NCBI GenBank assembly: GCA_025769875.1
Contig: JAGFNK010000168.1
Location: forward strand, 1 to 64,000
DNA: 64,000 nucleotides
From: Russula earlei
Lineage: Eukaryota; Basidiomycota; Agaricomycetes; Russulales; Russulaceae
Reading direction: 5' to 3'
The notes under the pieces: generated by a model
The model's input: the letters and a program-made list of their open reading frames with translations, nothing else
The model's database searches: none
What the model was told of the DNA's origin: nothing
Program-made: the position numbers and the translations under genes
Part shown: positions 11,158-23,850 of the stretch, one piece after another
Numbering within the stretch: position 1 is the stretch's first letter
Layout of the letters: each line of letters starts with the position of its first letter

Positions 11158-13731
11158 ATGCGCCTACTCCTCCGTAGACGCTTCCGATCCCTTTTCTTCC
11201 TCTTCTTTATCACCACCCTTGCTCTCCTCGCTGTTCCCACAACCGCTCTCTGGCCATTCCCTCCCAAGCGCTTTTCTGGCAACTCCCTTCTCTCCGCTGG
11301 TTCCCTCGGCCTCGGCGATGGCGATGGCAGAGTCATAGCGTTTGGCGATTTCAATGCTGACCATTTGTACGCTTTCTTTCATATCCAGAACGCGGACTAA
11401 TCGATCATCAGTATGGACGTCATCATGTTGTCCTCGGACCAGCACACCATCTCCGTATACCTCTGGAATCATGGTAACCGGAAACGTATTTGACCTAGCA
11501 TGCAACTCATTCTGTGTAGACAACTTTTCTTTCCATCCCTCTGCGTCTTTTCGTCATCCACAACGCGTCTACAACGTCGTCCCTGGTGACTACACCCATG
11601 ACGGTAGCCTTGACATCCTAGTCATGGCGCAGGGTGCCTCAAATACGCAGCTATCTCTCTCCGTATACACTTCTGAGCCAGGCGGAGGTTTCAGTGAGTT
11701 GTTCCTTCAATTACCTTACCCCTTCGCCCAATCAATCGCATAGACATCAAGCCACTTGAACTCCCTCCCTCAATTCTAGCTCAACCTATCCCATTTGACA
11801 GTGACGGTCAGATGCGGATCGACCTGCTAGGCCTCCAACCGGGAAGCTCCCAACTCACCATGTGGGAGAACGTTTGGAACGCCTCGGACCCTTCTGGTCC
11901 TCTTTACGCGACGTAAGAGCTTCATGTTATATCAGTAGCAAGCACTCCGTTCACATCTTCGGCAGTACTGACGCCCCCTTCTCTGGACCTCAGTGTCGCA
12001 TTGCGAATCCACATAGCAATGCTGCCGTGGACCTCGACGGGGATTGCGTGGCTGGCACGTGTCCCTTGCCTTTGAACCCACCCTGGTTCTGATCCCATCT
12101 CAAAGATATTTTCCTCGTCTGTGATGACGGCCCTGGCCAGAAAACCTTCCAGATCTGGGTCAGCAACCCTGATACCAGTTTCACCCTTGCGCAGAGTGGC
12201 TCTCTTCCCTCTGGTACTCAATCCGTTGTCTTCGCTGATATGGGTACTTTTACCTGCCACAAGATGTCGTTGTCAAACTAATTGTCCCGTCTCTAGATAG
12301 GGACGGAACCATTGACCTTCTCATTACAACCTGCACCTCTGTTTCCCAATCCACTGGACTTGGGACTAATTGTGCACTGAACATTGCCTATAACAAGCAG
12401 CTCCCATTGTGTGCCTCGTCTTCCTCATTTCCCTTCCCAAGCGATCCCGCCGTCGCAAAGCCGTGCCGGGGCCCCGCTACTCTTTGTGTCGCCGACCCCC
12501 ATTTCTCTTTTTCTTTTTCTGGCCCTGTGCGTGTTTCCCTCGCTCTTCAACAGAATTTTTCTGCGACGCCTGACAATCACGGCTAATCTGATTCCTAGAA
12601 CTATGTGAGCGTTCCGATTAGCGATCTTGTGCAAGGCGATGCGAAGCTTCACGTCCTTGACACATCCTTCTCACCCGCACAACCCATCCTTCCTCGCCCT
12701 GGTGACGCCAATTTGGACGGCTTTCCGGACCTTCTTCTAATCGCCGATGGTCGTGTGCACCTCCTTATCTCCTCCCCATGCGCACGTGGTGTCCCAGGAT
12801 GCGCTGCGCCAGGTGCCCGGCGCGGATGGCTCGAGATGCGCAAGGGCGTCGACCCGCTTGCGAGCATCACGGACGCCCGGGTAGCGGTGTTTGTTGATTT
12901 AGACGAAGACGGGACTCTCGATGTGATGGTGCAGCGAACGGGACAGCAGGGTGCAGGTCGGGTACTGTTCGTACAGAACAACTTTTATTATGATGCGTTC
13001 TTCATGAAAGCCATTCGTATGGTGTTTTCTGTCTCACTGTCCATCTCATCTGACTTGTTTTTTTCGCGTGGGCGTATAGTCCTGAACGACGCCTGTAGCT
13101 CAAGCTGGTGTCTACCGGAGAATAGCAGTCTCACGCGCTACCCTGTAACTTTCCCTCTCACTTCCTTCCGCTGAACAATGAGCCTGAATACGTGCTTATC
13201 TATGCAGCCTTCTGGCGCCAGCACGTTTGGCGTGAGCTACAAATACACTATACTAGACACCTCCGGCCGGCGCTCGGCCGCGCAAGTCCCACAGCTCCCG
13301 CAGACATCGTACCAGTCTCTGAACACGCCGTACGCATTCTTCGGGCTCGGGCGGACGAACAATTACATCGAGAACTTGTTCGCGGGTGCAGCACGCGGGC
13401 GCGTCGCCGCGCTCGAGATGGTCATTCCTAACTCGAAGCTTGTGATCACTCCTGGCGTAGAGCCGGACCAGTGGCACAAGGAGCTGTATCTGCGCCCTGG
13501 GCAGTGGATTCCCTGGGTTGGCGTGACTGTCTTGGGTACCATGGTAGCGCTCGCCGGCGTTGTGCTTGTTCTGCATCTAAATGAGAAGGTGCGTTATAAA
13601 TTGTTGTTTTGGTGGTGGGCGTTGTGCAATATTTATTCATTGCTTTCTCGTTTTGTACTCTCTGGATGTAGCGGGAGGACGAGCTGGAGCGGCGCCGCGC
13701 ATTGCATCATATCAATTTCGACGCCTTATAA
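11158..13731 (+). CDS. ITFG1/TIP-like FG-GAP repeat membrane protein
   Basis: Eleven exons (11158-11366, 11412-11473, 11520-11693, 11744-11912, 11966-12054, 12106-12243, 12297-12526, 12599-13016, 13080-13144, 13208-13588, 13672-13731) give 664 aa. There is an N-terminal signal peptide (MRLLLRRRF, then a hydrophobic run). Repeated calcium-loop-like segments follow (FGDFNADH, VDLDGDCVADI, ADMDRDGTIDLL, GDANLDGFPDLLL, VDLDEDGTLDVMV), as in integrin-alpha FG-GAP blades. Near the C-terminus are a single membrane helix (WVGVTVLGTMVALAGVVLVL) and a short basic tail. The order matches the T-cell immunomodulatory protein/Linkin family of type I membrane proteins. Its role in fungi is not established. 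Intron 5 (12055-12105) fits only as GC-AG. Confidence 0.9.
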
Positions 13732-13896
13732 TTTCTTTTCTGGTCTACAGCGCATTATTGTATACAGAATTCACTGTGATGATTACGAGGAGGTGCAAGG
13801 CGGCACGTGATGTAATAGATAGATGATAAGGATAAGATAATGGGGGGAGCGATCAGCGACCGAGTCAGTTCATTCAACACGTTGAGCACTATAAAA

Positions 13897-15590
13897 ATGA
13901 CATCAGAAGAGCCAGATAACCTTGCAGAAAAGCTGGCAGCTACAATGACAGTGGGGTCTGTCATTCTATCTTAGTTCTTCAACTTGCTAAACTCAAGTCT
14001 TGCAGGGACCCCACCGCGGCGCCTACAATTAAACCAGCAGCACATGAGCAAGTTGTAACACCTTGGGACGTACAAGGTTCAATTTCGAGCGATGGACAAC
14101 AGTTGGCTATTGACTATGACAAGCTTATCGACCAATTCGGCACGCGGCGGGTCGACACCGCGTTGTTGGAGCGCTTTGAACGTCTTACGGGGCACAAGCC
14201 TCACGTCCTTTTACGGCGCGGGACGTTCTTCTCACACAGGCGCGTTCTGCACCGGGCGTCGGTTTAACGGCATGCTGACGGTACACTGACGCGCAGAGAC
14301 TTCAACACTATACTAGACCGCTATGAGCAAGGAAAACCCTTCTTCTTGTACACGGGTAGAGGGCCCAGTAGCGATAGCATGCATCTAGGACACATGATAC
14401 CCTTCGTCTTTACCAAGTGAGTCGTGCATCCACCCACATTTCGAGGCACAGCGACATAGCACCGAAAGGTGGTTACAGGACGTCTTTGATGTTCCGTTGG
14501 TAGTCCAGCTGACGGGTAACAATCTCACCTATCTCTCTAATGCATCTCATCATGTATCTCTTCAGATGACGAGAAATTTTTATTCAAACATGAACTCAAA
14601 CCGGAGCAGACCCATGAATTTGCATTGAAAAATGCGAGGGACATCATTGCTGTTGGGTTCAAGCTCGAAAAGACGTTTATTTTCAGTGATTACGACTATG
14701 TCGGCGGCATGTTTTATAAGAACGTGTCGAAGATTTCGCGCCAGATTACCCTTAGCCAAGCGAGGGCGACATTCGGCTTCAGTGACTCGTGTGCTCCCTT
14801 CTCATCTCATCACTTCTCGTCGTTCAAACTAGCGACATTCTTTTTTTTAGCGATAACATTGGAAAGATACACTTCGGCGCCATCCAGGCTGCGCCATCAT
14901 TTTCCAACTCCTTCCCGCAGATATTTGGCACCAAGTCGGATATCCCTTGCCTTATCCCATGTGCAATCGACCAGGATCCTTACTTCCGTCTTACGCGTGA
15001 TGTGGCTCACAAGTTGCGATACCCGAAGCCGACCCTGCTGCACGCAAAATTCTTTCCGGCCTTGCAGGGTCCGCAGACAAAGATGAGCGCGTCAGACGTC
15101 AATTCGAGCATATACATGAACGACACGCCGAATCAGATCAAAAATAAAATCAACCGTCACGGGTTCAGCGGGGGTCGCGAAACCGAAGAAGAGCACAGGC
15201 GGCTGGGCGGAAGCACGGATGTCGACGTCAGCTACCAGTACTTGGGCTTCTTCCTTGATGATGACGACGAGTTTGCACAAATCGGGGAGGTGAGCTGTGC
15301 TGTAAGGTGATATGCTAAGGATAGATTCAGTGGTGGATTGTATCAGGACTACCGTGCCGGCCGTCTTCTTACCGGGCAGCTCAAAGCACGTTGCATAAAG
15401 GTGCTTCAAGAATTTACGGGAGCCTTCCAAGAGGTACGTTATGTCTCTTCTATCGCACGGGCGACAGAATCTGACGATGTATCCTTACTTGCAGCGTAGG
15501 AAAATGATCACAGACGAAGATGTTAAAGCATTTATGGATGCGAACAGACAAATAGTGCCGACCTTGGGGAAGAACATAAACGCTGCATAG
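13897..15590 (+). CDS. WRS1: Tryptophan-tRNA ligase, cytosolic
   Basis: Eight exons (13897-13955, 14006-14239, 14297-14416, 14469-14515, 14566-14788, 14851-15289, 15347-15433, 15495-15590) give 434 aa, the size of eukaryotic cytosolic TrpRS. This class I enzyme charges tRNA-Trp with tryptophan using ATP. Visible motifs are TPWDVQG near the N-terminus, TGRGPSS, the HIGH-type sequence [17 protein letters not shown], and the KMSAS loop in QTKMSASD. Late motifs are SGGRET and DVDVSYQYL. There is no obvious mitochondrial presequence. The second intron (14240-14296) starts GC after CACAG. The gene lies in tandem 165 bp after the ITFG1-like gene and is convergent with the LOG gene. Confidence 0.96.
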
Positions 15591-15839
15591 TATTGTATGT
15601 GGAATTTTGAGAACGCGCCTGGGTGTACTCTGGATTGCTCGCGTTGGCCAGTGCGCACCGAACCAGACTTTTCTGCATCGCTCACACCGTCAGCACGCGC
15701 TTTAGCTTCTGAGAACACCCCAGACATTGCACCGCAAACCAGGATTCACGCACTACGACTCAACTTCAAGACAACTTCGTTCTCGACATGATGCATAATA
15801 AAAAAAAACTACTATCTCGCTTTCGACAGATGGTGAGTA

Positions 15840-16900
15840 CTAGGACATGGCCAACGCATCCTCTTCCACAAGGGATGGATTCCATGCAAAAAGTCCTGGC
15901 CCGGGGGCACACCAACTATCCAAAGCAGAAAGTGCGGCCGTACCCCAGTCGAAGGTATCGGGATCTTCGTCGGGAGGACAGTCAACAAAGACTATGAGAT
16001 TCTCGTTTCGACCCTTAATGAAGCCAGAATCCACGGCACCCTTGATTAATCTGCGCAGCGGATCAAAGAACCCGAGCACGTTAACGAGGACGACGGCTAT
16101 CAAGTCCAGTCAGCATCGTCGTGGACAGAACACGTATGTATCATCATACGTTTGGTGTGAATCCCAAGTTGGGTCCAGGTGGTGACCTCCATGATCTGTG
16201 TGGCTTTTGAGCGGCGGTTTCGCACGCGGGATTAAATACGTTTTGGCTGACCTCTTCGAATGTGCCGTATCCTCCAGGAAGGCCAATGAATCCACGGACT
16301 CGCCTCGCCATCACCACTTTCCGCTCATGCATGGAATCGACAACGATCTATCCCACCAGCCAGAATTTATTTCAACCGATGATCAACGACGAAGTGAAGG
16401 GAACAGACTCACATGTTCGACCTAGATTAACGAGATCGTGGTCAGAATCAGGACGTCACTCGCTTATTAGTACCCTGAATTGGGGCGCTGTGGATAAGGA
16501 CCATCAACTCACCTTTTCGCGGCCCTTTTCTTCCAGCTCAATCAGATATTTTCCCGGATTGGTGCAGTCTCCCTCGCCGCCCGCCCGCACCATGGCGGAG
16601 GGAATGACGGCAGTAACAGATCCGCCGTGCTTCAAAACAGCGCCTGATATGATGCCCATTATCCCTCTGGAGCCACCGCCATACACGAGCGGGCAAGCCT
16701 GGTTGGCGAGGGCGTGCCCAAGAGCTGAAATGAGAGAGGACAGGATAAGTCAGCGTTGCAGAGAGAAAGGGGCTGAACTGACAGGTGGCCGCGTGCTGGA
16801 AAGTAGGCTCGGTCCCTGGGTTGGCACCACAGTAGACGGCCACGGCACGAGAAAGCTGCTTAGCGAATGAGTTACTGGTATTGGAGAGTGAGGGCAACAT
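15840..16900 (-). CDS. LOG-family cytokinin riboside 5'-monophosphate phosphoribohydrolase
   Basis: Six exons (16783-16900, 16513-16724, 16413-16421, 16252-16347, 16150-16186, 15840-16096) give 242 aa. The family signature PGGYGTFEE is present, with [11 protein letters not shown] upstream, SMHERK in the middle and a Rossmann-like fold. LOG enzymes release the free base from cytokinin ribotides. In fungi the true substrate may be a general nucleotide, since older annotations call these lysine decarboxylases. The third exon is only 9 nt (encoding VEH). It sits between two good introns and restores the conserved [11 protein letters not shown] stretch. No targeting signal is visible. Confidence 0.93.
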
Positions 16901-18531
16901 GGTGGTGGTGCGGCGAGTCTGAGGTGAAGTAATGCTGAAGTGAACCCATTTCTTAGGACCTTTAAGAGCCAAGGTGTGCCTGCGAGATATCGATATCAAA
17001 CACATCTTGACCTGCCACCAGCGCTGTGTGAGTGGAAACCGGTAAAATTTGAACCAGAGATACAGAGACCCCATGATAGATTTATCGTAGCGATACTGCT
17101 CTACGTGGCGTTACCCCGCATGCTGGTTACGAGTCTAATCTAGTCCGTCATCACGCTCCCCCCTCTCGAGATTTCTCCTTCAAGGCTGGCCCTACAGAGC
17201 TGCCCCGGTCGCCCAAATGAATCCCTTTCCTCATCACATACGTCAGCAAAATAAATCGTCACCGGAAGTCACCTAGAATTCACTAGAAGTTACAAGACCA
17301 ATCATTTCTGGTATTCTCTCTAGGGATTCCTAGTACTATTTGCTGATGTAACGCCAGATCAGCTACGGGCTCTATTTCGTCGGCGCCAAGTCCAAATTGA
17401 CTCGGACAAAGTCTGGACTCGCAGCAATTGGTCGTTTGATAAATCGGCGGATATAACCACACGAGCGATTGTTGACCCAACCCGCTCGAAAACTGACAGT
17501 CAACGCAAATGGGGATGTATTTCATCGCACGGTCCTAAATCAGCATGGCGCGCCATTGGCTGTAGCTAGCCTGACTGGGAACTATCGCTGAGGAGCTCTA
17601 GATCGCCCCGCGTATGGGGTAAAGCAGTCCAAGGCGATCTACTGGCACTAAAGGCTCATGTTTAAAGCATGAAGTAACGAGGGACAAAAACGTCACCGAT
17701 TCCTCCTCGGAAGGATTCCTTGAGGGATGGGATGAGCTGTCCGAGAGCGAAACGAATTTGCTCTCTGAAGAAAATCCGAACTGTGATGGTGACTATTGCC
17801 GTACGTACGAAAGCAGTCTGAAACAAATCGTTCCCGCGGGCGTACGGACGAGAAGGGAGGAGCATGGGACCTAAATGAAGCCCCTCAGGATGGAAGGACA
17901 TACGTCTGAGATAGGAGGCCTCCACAATGTTGCTATATGATAAGGTACTTTTAGAATCGTCCTATCCTAAGCATCTTGGTGACTTGTGACGAAACATGCC
18001 AATGCTGTGCATATGTAAAAACCCAGACTCACATGCCAAGAGACTCAACAGTTTGTTGTCGTGATGTGAACGTGTCATCCTGGGATTTCAGCAAGAAAAA
18101 AATTGTCTTTTGCATGACTTTGCAGGTTACATTTTATTTTTCATATTCATTTCATCAAACAGCCCATATCTCACAGTAAATAATTAAAACTTTTTTGGTC
18201 ACATTTTTCATGCTCCATTTATGTCAATTTTACGCTAAGTTAACTATAAGTGGACTTGTGCCCGTCGTGTTGCCCTCGTTTTTACCATGGGAAATCGGCA
18301 CCTGTTGACGGTAGCGGTTCAAGGAACCCCCACTTGCCAGACAGCAGAGTTGTATAAAGAGTAAGTCCTGTTACGGTCTGGTCCTGTCCGGACTTTGGAA
18401 CAATTTTTGTTTGCCATTGCATTGACTTAATAAAGAGCGACTTGGATGTGCTTTCGTGGCTACTAGTAACTTCCAACAGGTAGATATAGCATCGCGCCTC
18501 GAAGGGCTTTAAATTTGCATGTCCACTATCA
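16901..18531. other. Intergenic region, no gene seen
   Basis: These 1.6 kb have no supportable ORF. The part at about 18090-18240 is AT-rich. It includes the LOG promoter on the left and the 3' flank of the unassigned gene on the right. Confidence 0.5.
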
Positions 18532-19723
18532 CTATGAAGGCGACAATACAGGTGTGTTGTCATGTCTCTCAAGTGGTTGGGCACAATCTTTGTCTCTCAC
18601 GGCATAGGGTAGCCTACTGGTACCCTTCGCATCATCGTCCTCCAAGTCACATCTCGGGAAGACGTGCCGCGAGAGCTGGAGCATCGGCATCCAAGTACCC
18701 TTCGAGATGTGAAGAAGTCCGATTACGCTAATCTCGTTCAGCCGGATCCCGTTGTCTCCCAGCTCCCAGTGCTCCTTGAATGTGTCCGGATCACGCTCGC
18801 CTTCCTGGAGAGGGAAAGATCCCCCACAGCGCGAGCGCGTAGCACTGGTCAGAGACCCAGCGATATGATCGGTTGGATGGAGGTGAACATTTGACTCACC
18901 ATGTATAGTCTATGAATCCCTCGGGCAACGCGCTCGACGAGACGGAACATGGGGATGGGAACATGCTTTCCAAGCTTCCTATCAAATATCCTAAACTCGT
19001 AATGGAACACCTTATACCCAGGCCACTATAAAGAAAAAGGAAAAGCAAAACAAAACACCGACAAGTTAACAACGATGACAAGCTACGCGTTTCTCGCAAG
19101 GTAGGGGAGAGCACACCTGTATCCTCGTGCGTATGTTCTGGTTGCTCCTCCTCAGCAGCCCAGGCGCGCCTGCCATCGCGTTATAAAGAAGGTTTCGCGC
19201 CGCACCGTGGTTCTCGTACGACACTCCGAGAGCGCCGTTTCTCTGGACGAAGAAGACCGGACAGCACACGCCCGTCTTCTCCGAGACACCAATCCACGTT
19301 GGCTGTGGCACGATCGTGCCCATGTAAAGATCGGCCATGCAGTCGAACAGCTCCTCGCGTTCTTCTTCTTCGAGCGCGAGTTTGGGTGCTCCTGCTACTG
19401 CTACTGCCGAGGGAGGAAGTCTGGGTCTGTAACGGGGTCCCGTCACAGGGGTTGTGTGTGGCTTTGCGGCACCTTGCTTTTGCTGCTGTGTCGACGACGG
19501 CCGTACGACGACCCATCCAGCGTCACACGCAACGAGCCATGCGCCCCGTTCCTTCTCAAGGCATTTTATGAAGCGTTTGCGATATTCTTCGGTGAGACGA
19601 GGGGTAAGTGTTTGCGATATGTAGCCGTCTAACAAGAGGTCGATCTGCTCCAAGTTAGTAGAGCCGCCGACGGACGTTGATCTGTGAGACCAGGCGCACC
19701 TCGTTAGCCAGACTTTTCGCCAT
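18532..19723 (-). CDS. Unassigned basidiomycete protein, about 316 aa
   Basis: Four exons (19700-19723, 19117-19644, 18900-19025, 18532-18804) join in phase. The first intron contains the perfect branch-point sequence TACTAAC. Exon 2 could begin at 19647 or 19644. The protein starts MAKSLANE and contains TPRLTEEYRKRFIKCLEKERG, a Gln-rich then Pro-rich linker, an acidic EEEERE patch, YMGTIVPQPTW, FRIFDRKLGK and LNEISVIGLLH. There is no signal peptide or membrane helix. Tidy splicing and strong codon bias argue for a real gene, but I do not recognise the family and give no function. It stands alone between LOG and Vps1. Confidence 0.75.
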
Positions 19724-20769
19724 TGTTAAGTAAAGTTGAATGTGGTCGTCGAACACGAGGCCTGGTTGAAAGGATGGGGCCTACAAGAAGGGCTTCGATG
19801 AAAGACTGGGTGTCCCAATTAAAAGTGTGTGGTCGCATTGACTTTGTTGTGGCATGGTATCACCATGGTGGAGACGAGATCTGTGAAATTGTCTTTATCG
19901 CATTTTTAGCCATCGAAAATCCACAACCTTCAGAATAATATTCAAACGCTCCATGGACGCAGCCCAAGCCTTGAACCCCAATGGATGGTCGAGTAAGGAG
20001 ATGTTAGAAACCCTCAGTGAGGTTAGTGAATTGAGATGAGATGTTTGGTCTTGCGCGCTGCAAATGGCTGGCCCCCTACACGATATACCTAGCGAGGACA
20101 ATAAACAGTTCGTCCAGGGATAGACATTGACATTGTAATCAATGAGTGGCATACGAACCTCAGTATGCTGCGCTGCGCGTACCGCACGAACACTGAGGCC
20201 CTGGCCTGCGCTACCAGAACTTAAGTTTGGGTCACCAGGGTCCGCGTATCTAAAGGACTGTACCTACTAGGATAGTAGCCTCACGTCAAGAAAAGATTTA
20301 CTCATTGGCACAACAGGAGCCTGAATCTCAGGCAGTCAAAGCTAGGGACCAATATCGTGCAGTGCAGCCACCCAACGTCCACCGAACGCCGCGTGCACGT
20401 AGCCTGGTCTCGAGCTCCTTTATTCCTCCTTTCATACATTGATGCTCAGTCCCTCAACGTCTTCGTTCTAGTTCCTGAATATGTCACCTTGTAATTGCCA
20501 GTAACACACGGAGATCCGCTTCCCCTCGATCTGTGTGGTCTCGAAGAGTCCCATGGTGTAGCGATCTCGACTGGTCTTCCCTGTCCCCTCTTTCCCCCCT
20601 GCCAGCCACACGAACTCAATGCGCCCCCTCCCAGCACGCTACAGCTCACACCCATGCCGGAGAGTATGCAAAGAGGAAAAGGATGTCCAGCACGGGTATT
20701 ATTAGTGTACTCGTATTTAGACAACGTAAGAAAGGAAGAGCAACATGAAGGCCAATCCAATGCCCGGGA
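19724..20769. other. Intergenic region, no gene seen
   Basis: About 1 kb with only short ORFs. It contains the promoter side of the unassigned gene and the 3' flank of Vps1. No repeat or RNA gene can be supported. Confidence 0.5.
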
Positions 20770-23468
20770 TCAAACACCCGCCACGATCCTGTAAAGATGC
20801 GTACGATTAATAACCAATGGGCATCGCCTAGACATAGATGGGAGTGAACGCACTCCTCGGCCTTATTGAGCGCCTGGACCATACCGACGACTTCTTTCCG
20901 ACGCGCTACAACAAGCTCGCTCTCCTTGAGCAGATCCTCAAGAACGTCGGGTTTGTATAGCTCTTGTAAAAGTTCGCGCTGAAGGTTCTCCTTCGAGTAA
21001 TTCACAAGCGTCAACGAGATCGCTTTGGGCACCATGTCTATCATTTCGCGCTTTACAATGTTAAAGTACGAATGGATGAGCAACTCTGCGATAGACGGTC
21101 GGCAAAGGCAAAGCGGGGTAGAGTACAAAAGACTACACACTGGTGACCTCAGTTTCGAGCGTTTCGCGTTCATTCAGCGCTGCCTGCGGACGAATGACTG
21201 GCGGTGGCTACGTGACGGAGAGACCCTCAGATTTCGATGTTATGGGGAAGTGATAAATTCAAGTACCGCCTCCATGGCCTGTGGGCCCTTCTTCGCCTTC
21301 GGTTGTTGACCCTTGACGGAGCTGAAGAAGCTGCCGAAGAAGCTCGGTTCTTCTTTCTTGATGTCGACCTCTAGATCCTTGTTATTATTCAGCTGCGAGG
21401 AAGTCAACTTTCCACCAGGTTTGGGCTCGGGTGTTGCAGGCTTGTTTGCGTTCAGACGGTCTGTCACAATTGCCATTGCCTTTGAGAGGGAATATTCGTG
21501 AAGAAGAAAAACAGACGGTGTAATCAAGGCGCACTTTATGACCGTTAAGGAGATCCGGATGTGTCGTGTTAACATAACAGGCCTGCATTGCGACCATATC
21601 CGATACCAGCTTCGTTGTTGGTGTCATCGCGGTCTTGAAAAAGTTTACAACGACGCTGTTGAAACGCTCACGGAGAGCAGGATACCGACGGAATGCTTGC
21701 TAAGCAGATACCAACTATCTTTAAGGGAGAGAGGACGCATTACAATCGAAGAACGCACGATTTTTGTGAGTAGTTGGCCAAGAATGCGGATAAGCTCGTC
21801 GTAGACGAGTTGGCAACATTTAAGCGCGGGATCTTCAAGTCGCTTGATCTGCTGCTTCACAATGCCTTCAAAGGCTGCCGTGCCCACAAAGAGGGCAGGA
21901 GTCGAGCCCTGAGTCCCAACGTCAACACGTGATCTCTATAGGCCACAAATCCGCATACTGACCGAAGAGTTGTACAAGATCGTCCGGATGTCACCGTCTT
22001 TAACTTGGTCAAATGGATCGATACTCTTGACGCCATTATTGAACAGCTCGTGAAATACGAATGAGATGCGAGCCCCGCCAGAAAGCTCGTTAAGCGATAG
22101 GTCATTCGTATTACCGTCGATTACTGTGCGGAACTCGTTCGTAAATTCCGTAATGATGCTGAGCACAACGCTCGACGAGTTCTCGTCACCAAGTGGGCCA
22201 CCAAGCGATTGCAGTTCTGCATTGTACTTTTGTAGCTGCGAGGTGATTCGTGCTTTGATGTCTGGTAGTGTCGCTCGGATGTGGTGCATCAAGATCTACA
22301 AAATACACATCTTTGTCACCTCCACCGTGAGTTTACAACTCAACACATACCATATTGAGTTTGCGCGCGAGGAAAGGTGTCCCACAATACTGTGCCTTGC
22401 CTTGATAGGCAGGATGATTCTCGAAGAATTGACGCTCGGCGTCTAGCGCCTGTTGGATTGGCTTTGAAGTGTCGATGTCACGCTGACCACGATTTACAAC
22501 GGGTACATAACCCAGACGTAGAGGAATGACGCGGCCGGCAAGGATGTCAACGACATCAGTGCCGGCATCCCTAGATTCATGAACGTCAGCGCCATCCACA
22601 CAGTTCGTATTCGGCACTTACATCAGGTCAACTTTGGTAAGGACACCAATAGTCCGCGTTCCCTCTGGATCAACTTCACGGGCCATCTTGAGGCCGTCCG
22701 AATTAGCCAAGTCGGTATTGGCTGGGGTGACTGCGAGGATTATGCATGCAGGTTTGGAAATGTATTTGAAGAGCATATCACGGATTTGTTTCTCAATGTC
22801 CTTGGGCTGGTCGCCAACGGGGACCTTGGTTAATCCAGGTAAATCGACAAGGGTGAGGGTCAAGACGTTCGGCGAAAAGATACGCAGATTGATGGGATGT
22901 GGCGAAATGCCTGCATTGCGGCCTGTCTTGGCTTCGGTGTCGCGGATGATCTCGGCACGAATCTTGTTAAAGTCATAGAATTTTTCATTAGGGAGATGCA
23001 GGAATTCACCCCACTCATTTTCATTGATCCGTGGGTCTGCAGTGGGGCCAGAGGCTAGGATATCCATTGAGACCACGGAAATTTGGGTTACACAGACGGC
23101 TCACCCGGGGCACCATTCACCGTTGGTGGGGTTGCAGGTCTGTGTATGAGTTGTAATACCTATGTCGTAGATGAGAAAAGAAGAGGAGATCTTCCGGGCT
23201 AACATACCAGAGGCCTGCGGGTGACAATGCCTGAACCTCGAGGCAAGAAATCCCGGCCGACAATATTCTACAGATGCGAATTAGTAATACGTATTGAAGA
23301 GATATGGACATGGCGTACCTCGAGAACTGAACTCTTTCCGCTGCTCTGACTACCCAATACACAAATCTGGGGAAGGTCTATCTGCGCAGCACTTGAGCCA
23401 ACGGCGGTGAAGACATCTTGTAATTTGTTGATTGTTGAGACAATCTCTGTGCCAAAACCCGTAGACAT
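20770..23468 (-). CDS. VPS1: Dynamin-family GTPase Vps1
   Basis: Twelve exons (23319-23468, 23208-23267, 23105-23159, 22622-23054, 22351-22570, 21963-22295, 21759-21908, 21535-21699, 21267-21479, 21141-21207, 20854-21085, 20770-20788) give 698 aa, close to yeast Vps1. The GTPase domain has the P-loop GSQSSGKSS, the switch [25 protein letters not shown] and TKVDLMD. The middle domain is followed by a Lys/Pro-rich insert with SFFGSFFSS, typical of Vps1 rather than the mitochondrial Dnm1, and then the GTPase effector domain. There is no pleckstrin domain. Vps1 acts in vacuolar sorting, peroxisome division and endocytosis. The last exon is only 19 nt (IVAGV, stop). Confidence 0.96.
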
Positions 23469-23850
23469 TTCTATAGATGGGACAAAAAGAGAGGAAGGGA
23501 GAGCACGGCGAGCACGAACACGACACGAGTGACCTTTGCCCAGTATGACGGGCCGGCCCACCTGCGATTAATGGCAACTCCAGCCTTTTATGGTTCCCAG
23601 CCACAGGCATCAGACGGCGGCTTCACCTTGCCGTTTACTCACCTTATTTCTCCCTCGGAATGTTGGCCATTGGCTATCCTGAGGCTACTGTATCCGACGA
23701 CAACTAGTGGATGCTTAATTCCCAATTTTACCTAGTATCGCCTCGGAGTCTCAACTTTCAGCCGCAGAATAGTCGCTCTTGGGCTGGTTCTTGAATACTG
23801 TATAAGTATGAAGCAAAAGACCCGTTTCCTACCCCTCGCCACCACGGACG
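23469..23850. promoter_or_regulatory. Divergent promoter region of Vps1 and GH88
   Basis: These 382 bp separate two divergent start codons. No distinct motif is identified. Confidence 0.4.

Noticed and set aside
23041..23104. Reading SVVSMDIL as part of Vps1
   Set aside because: These bases form a good 50-nt GT-AG intron. Splicing restores the conserved join, and the apparent peptide is chance.
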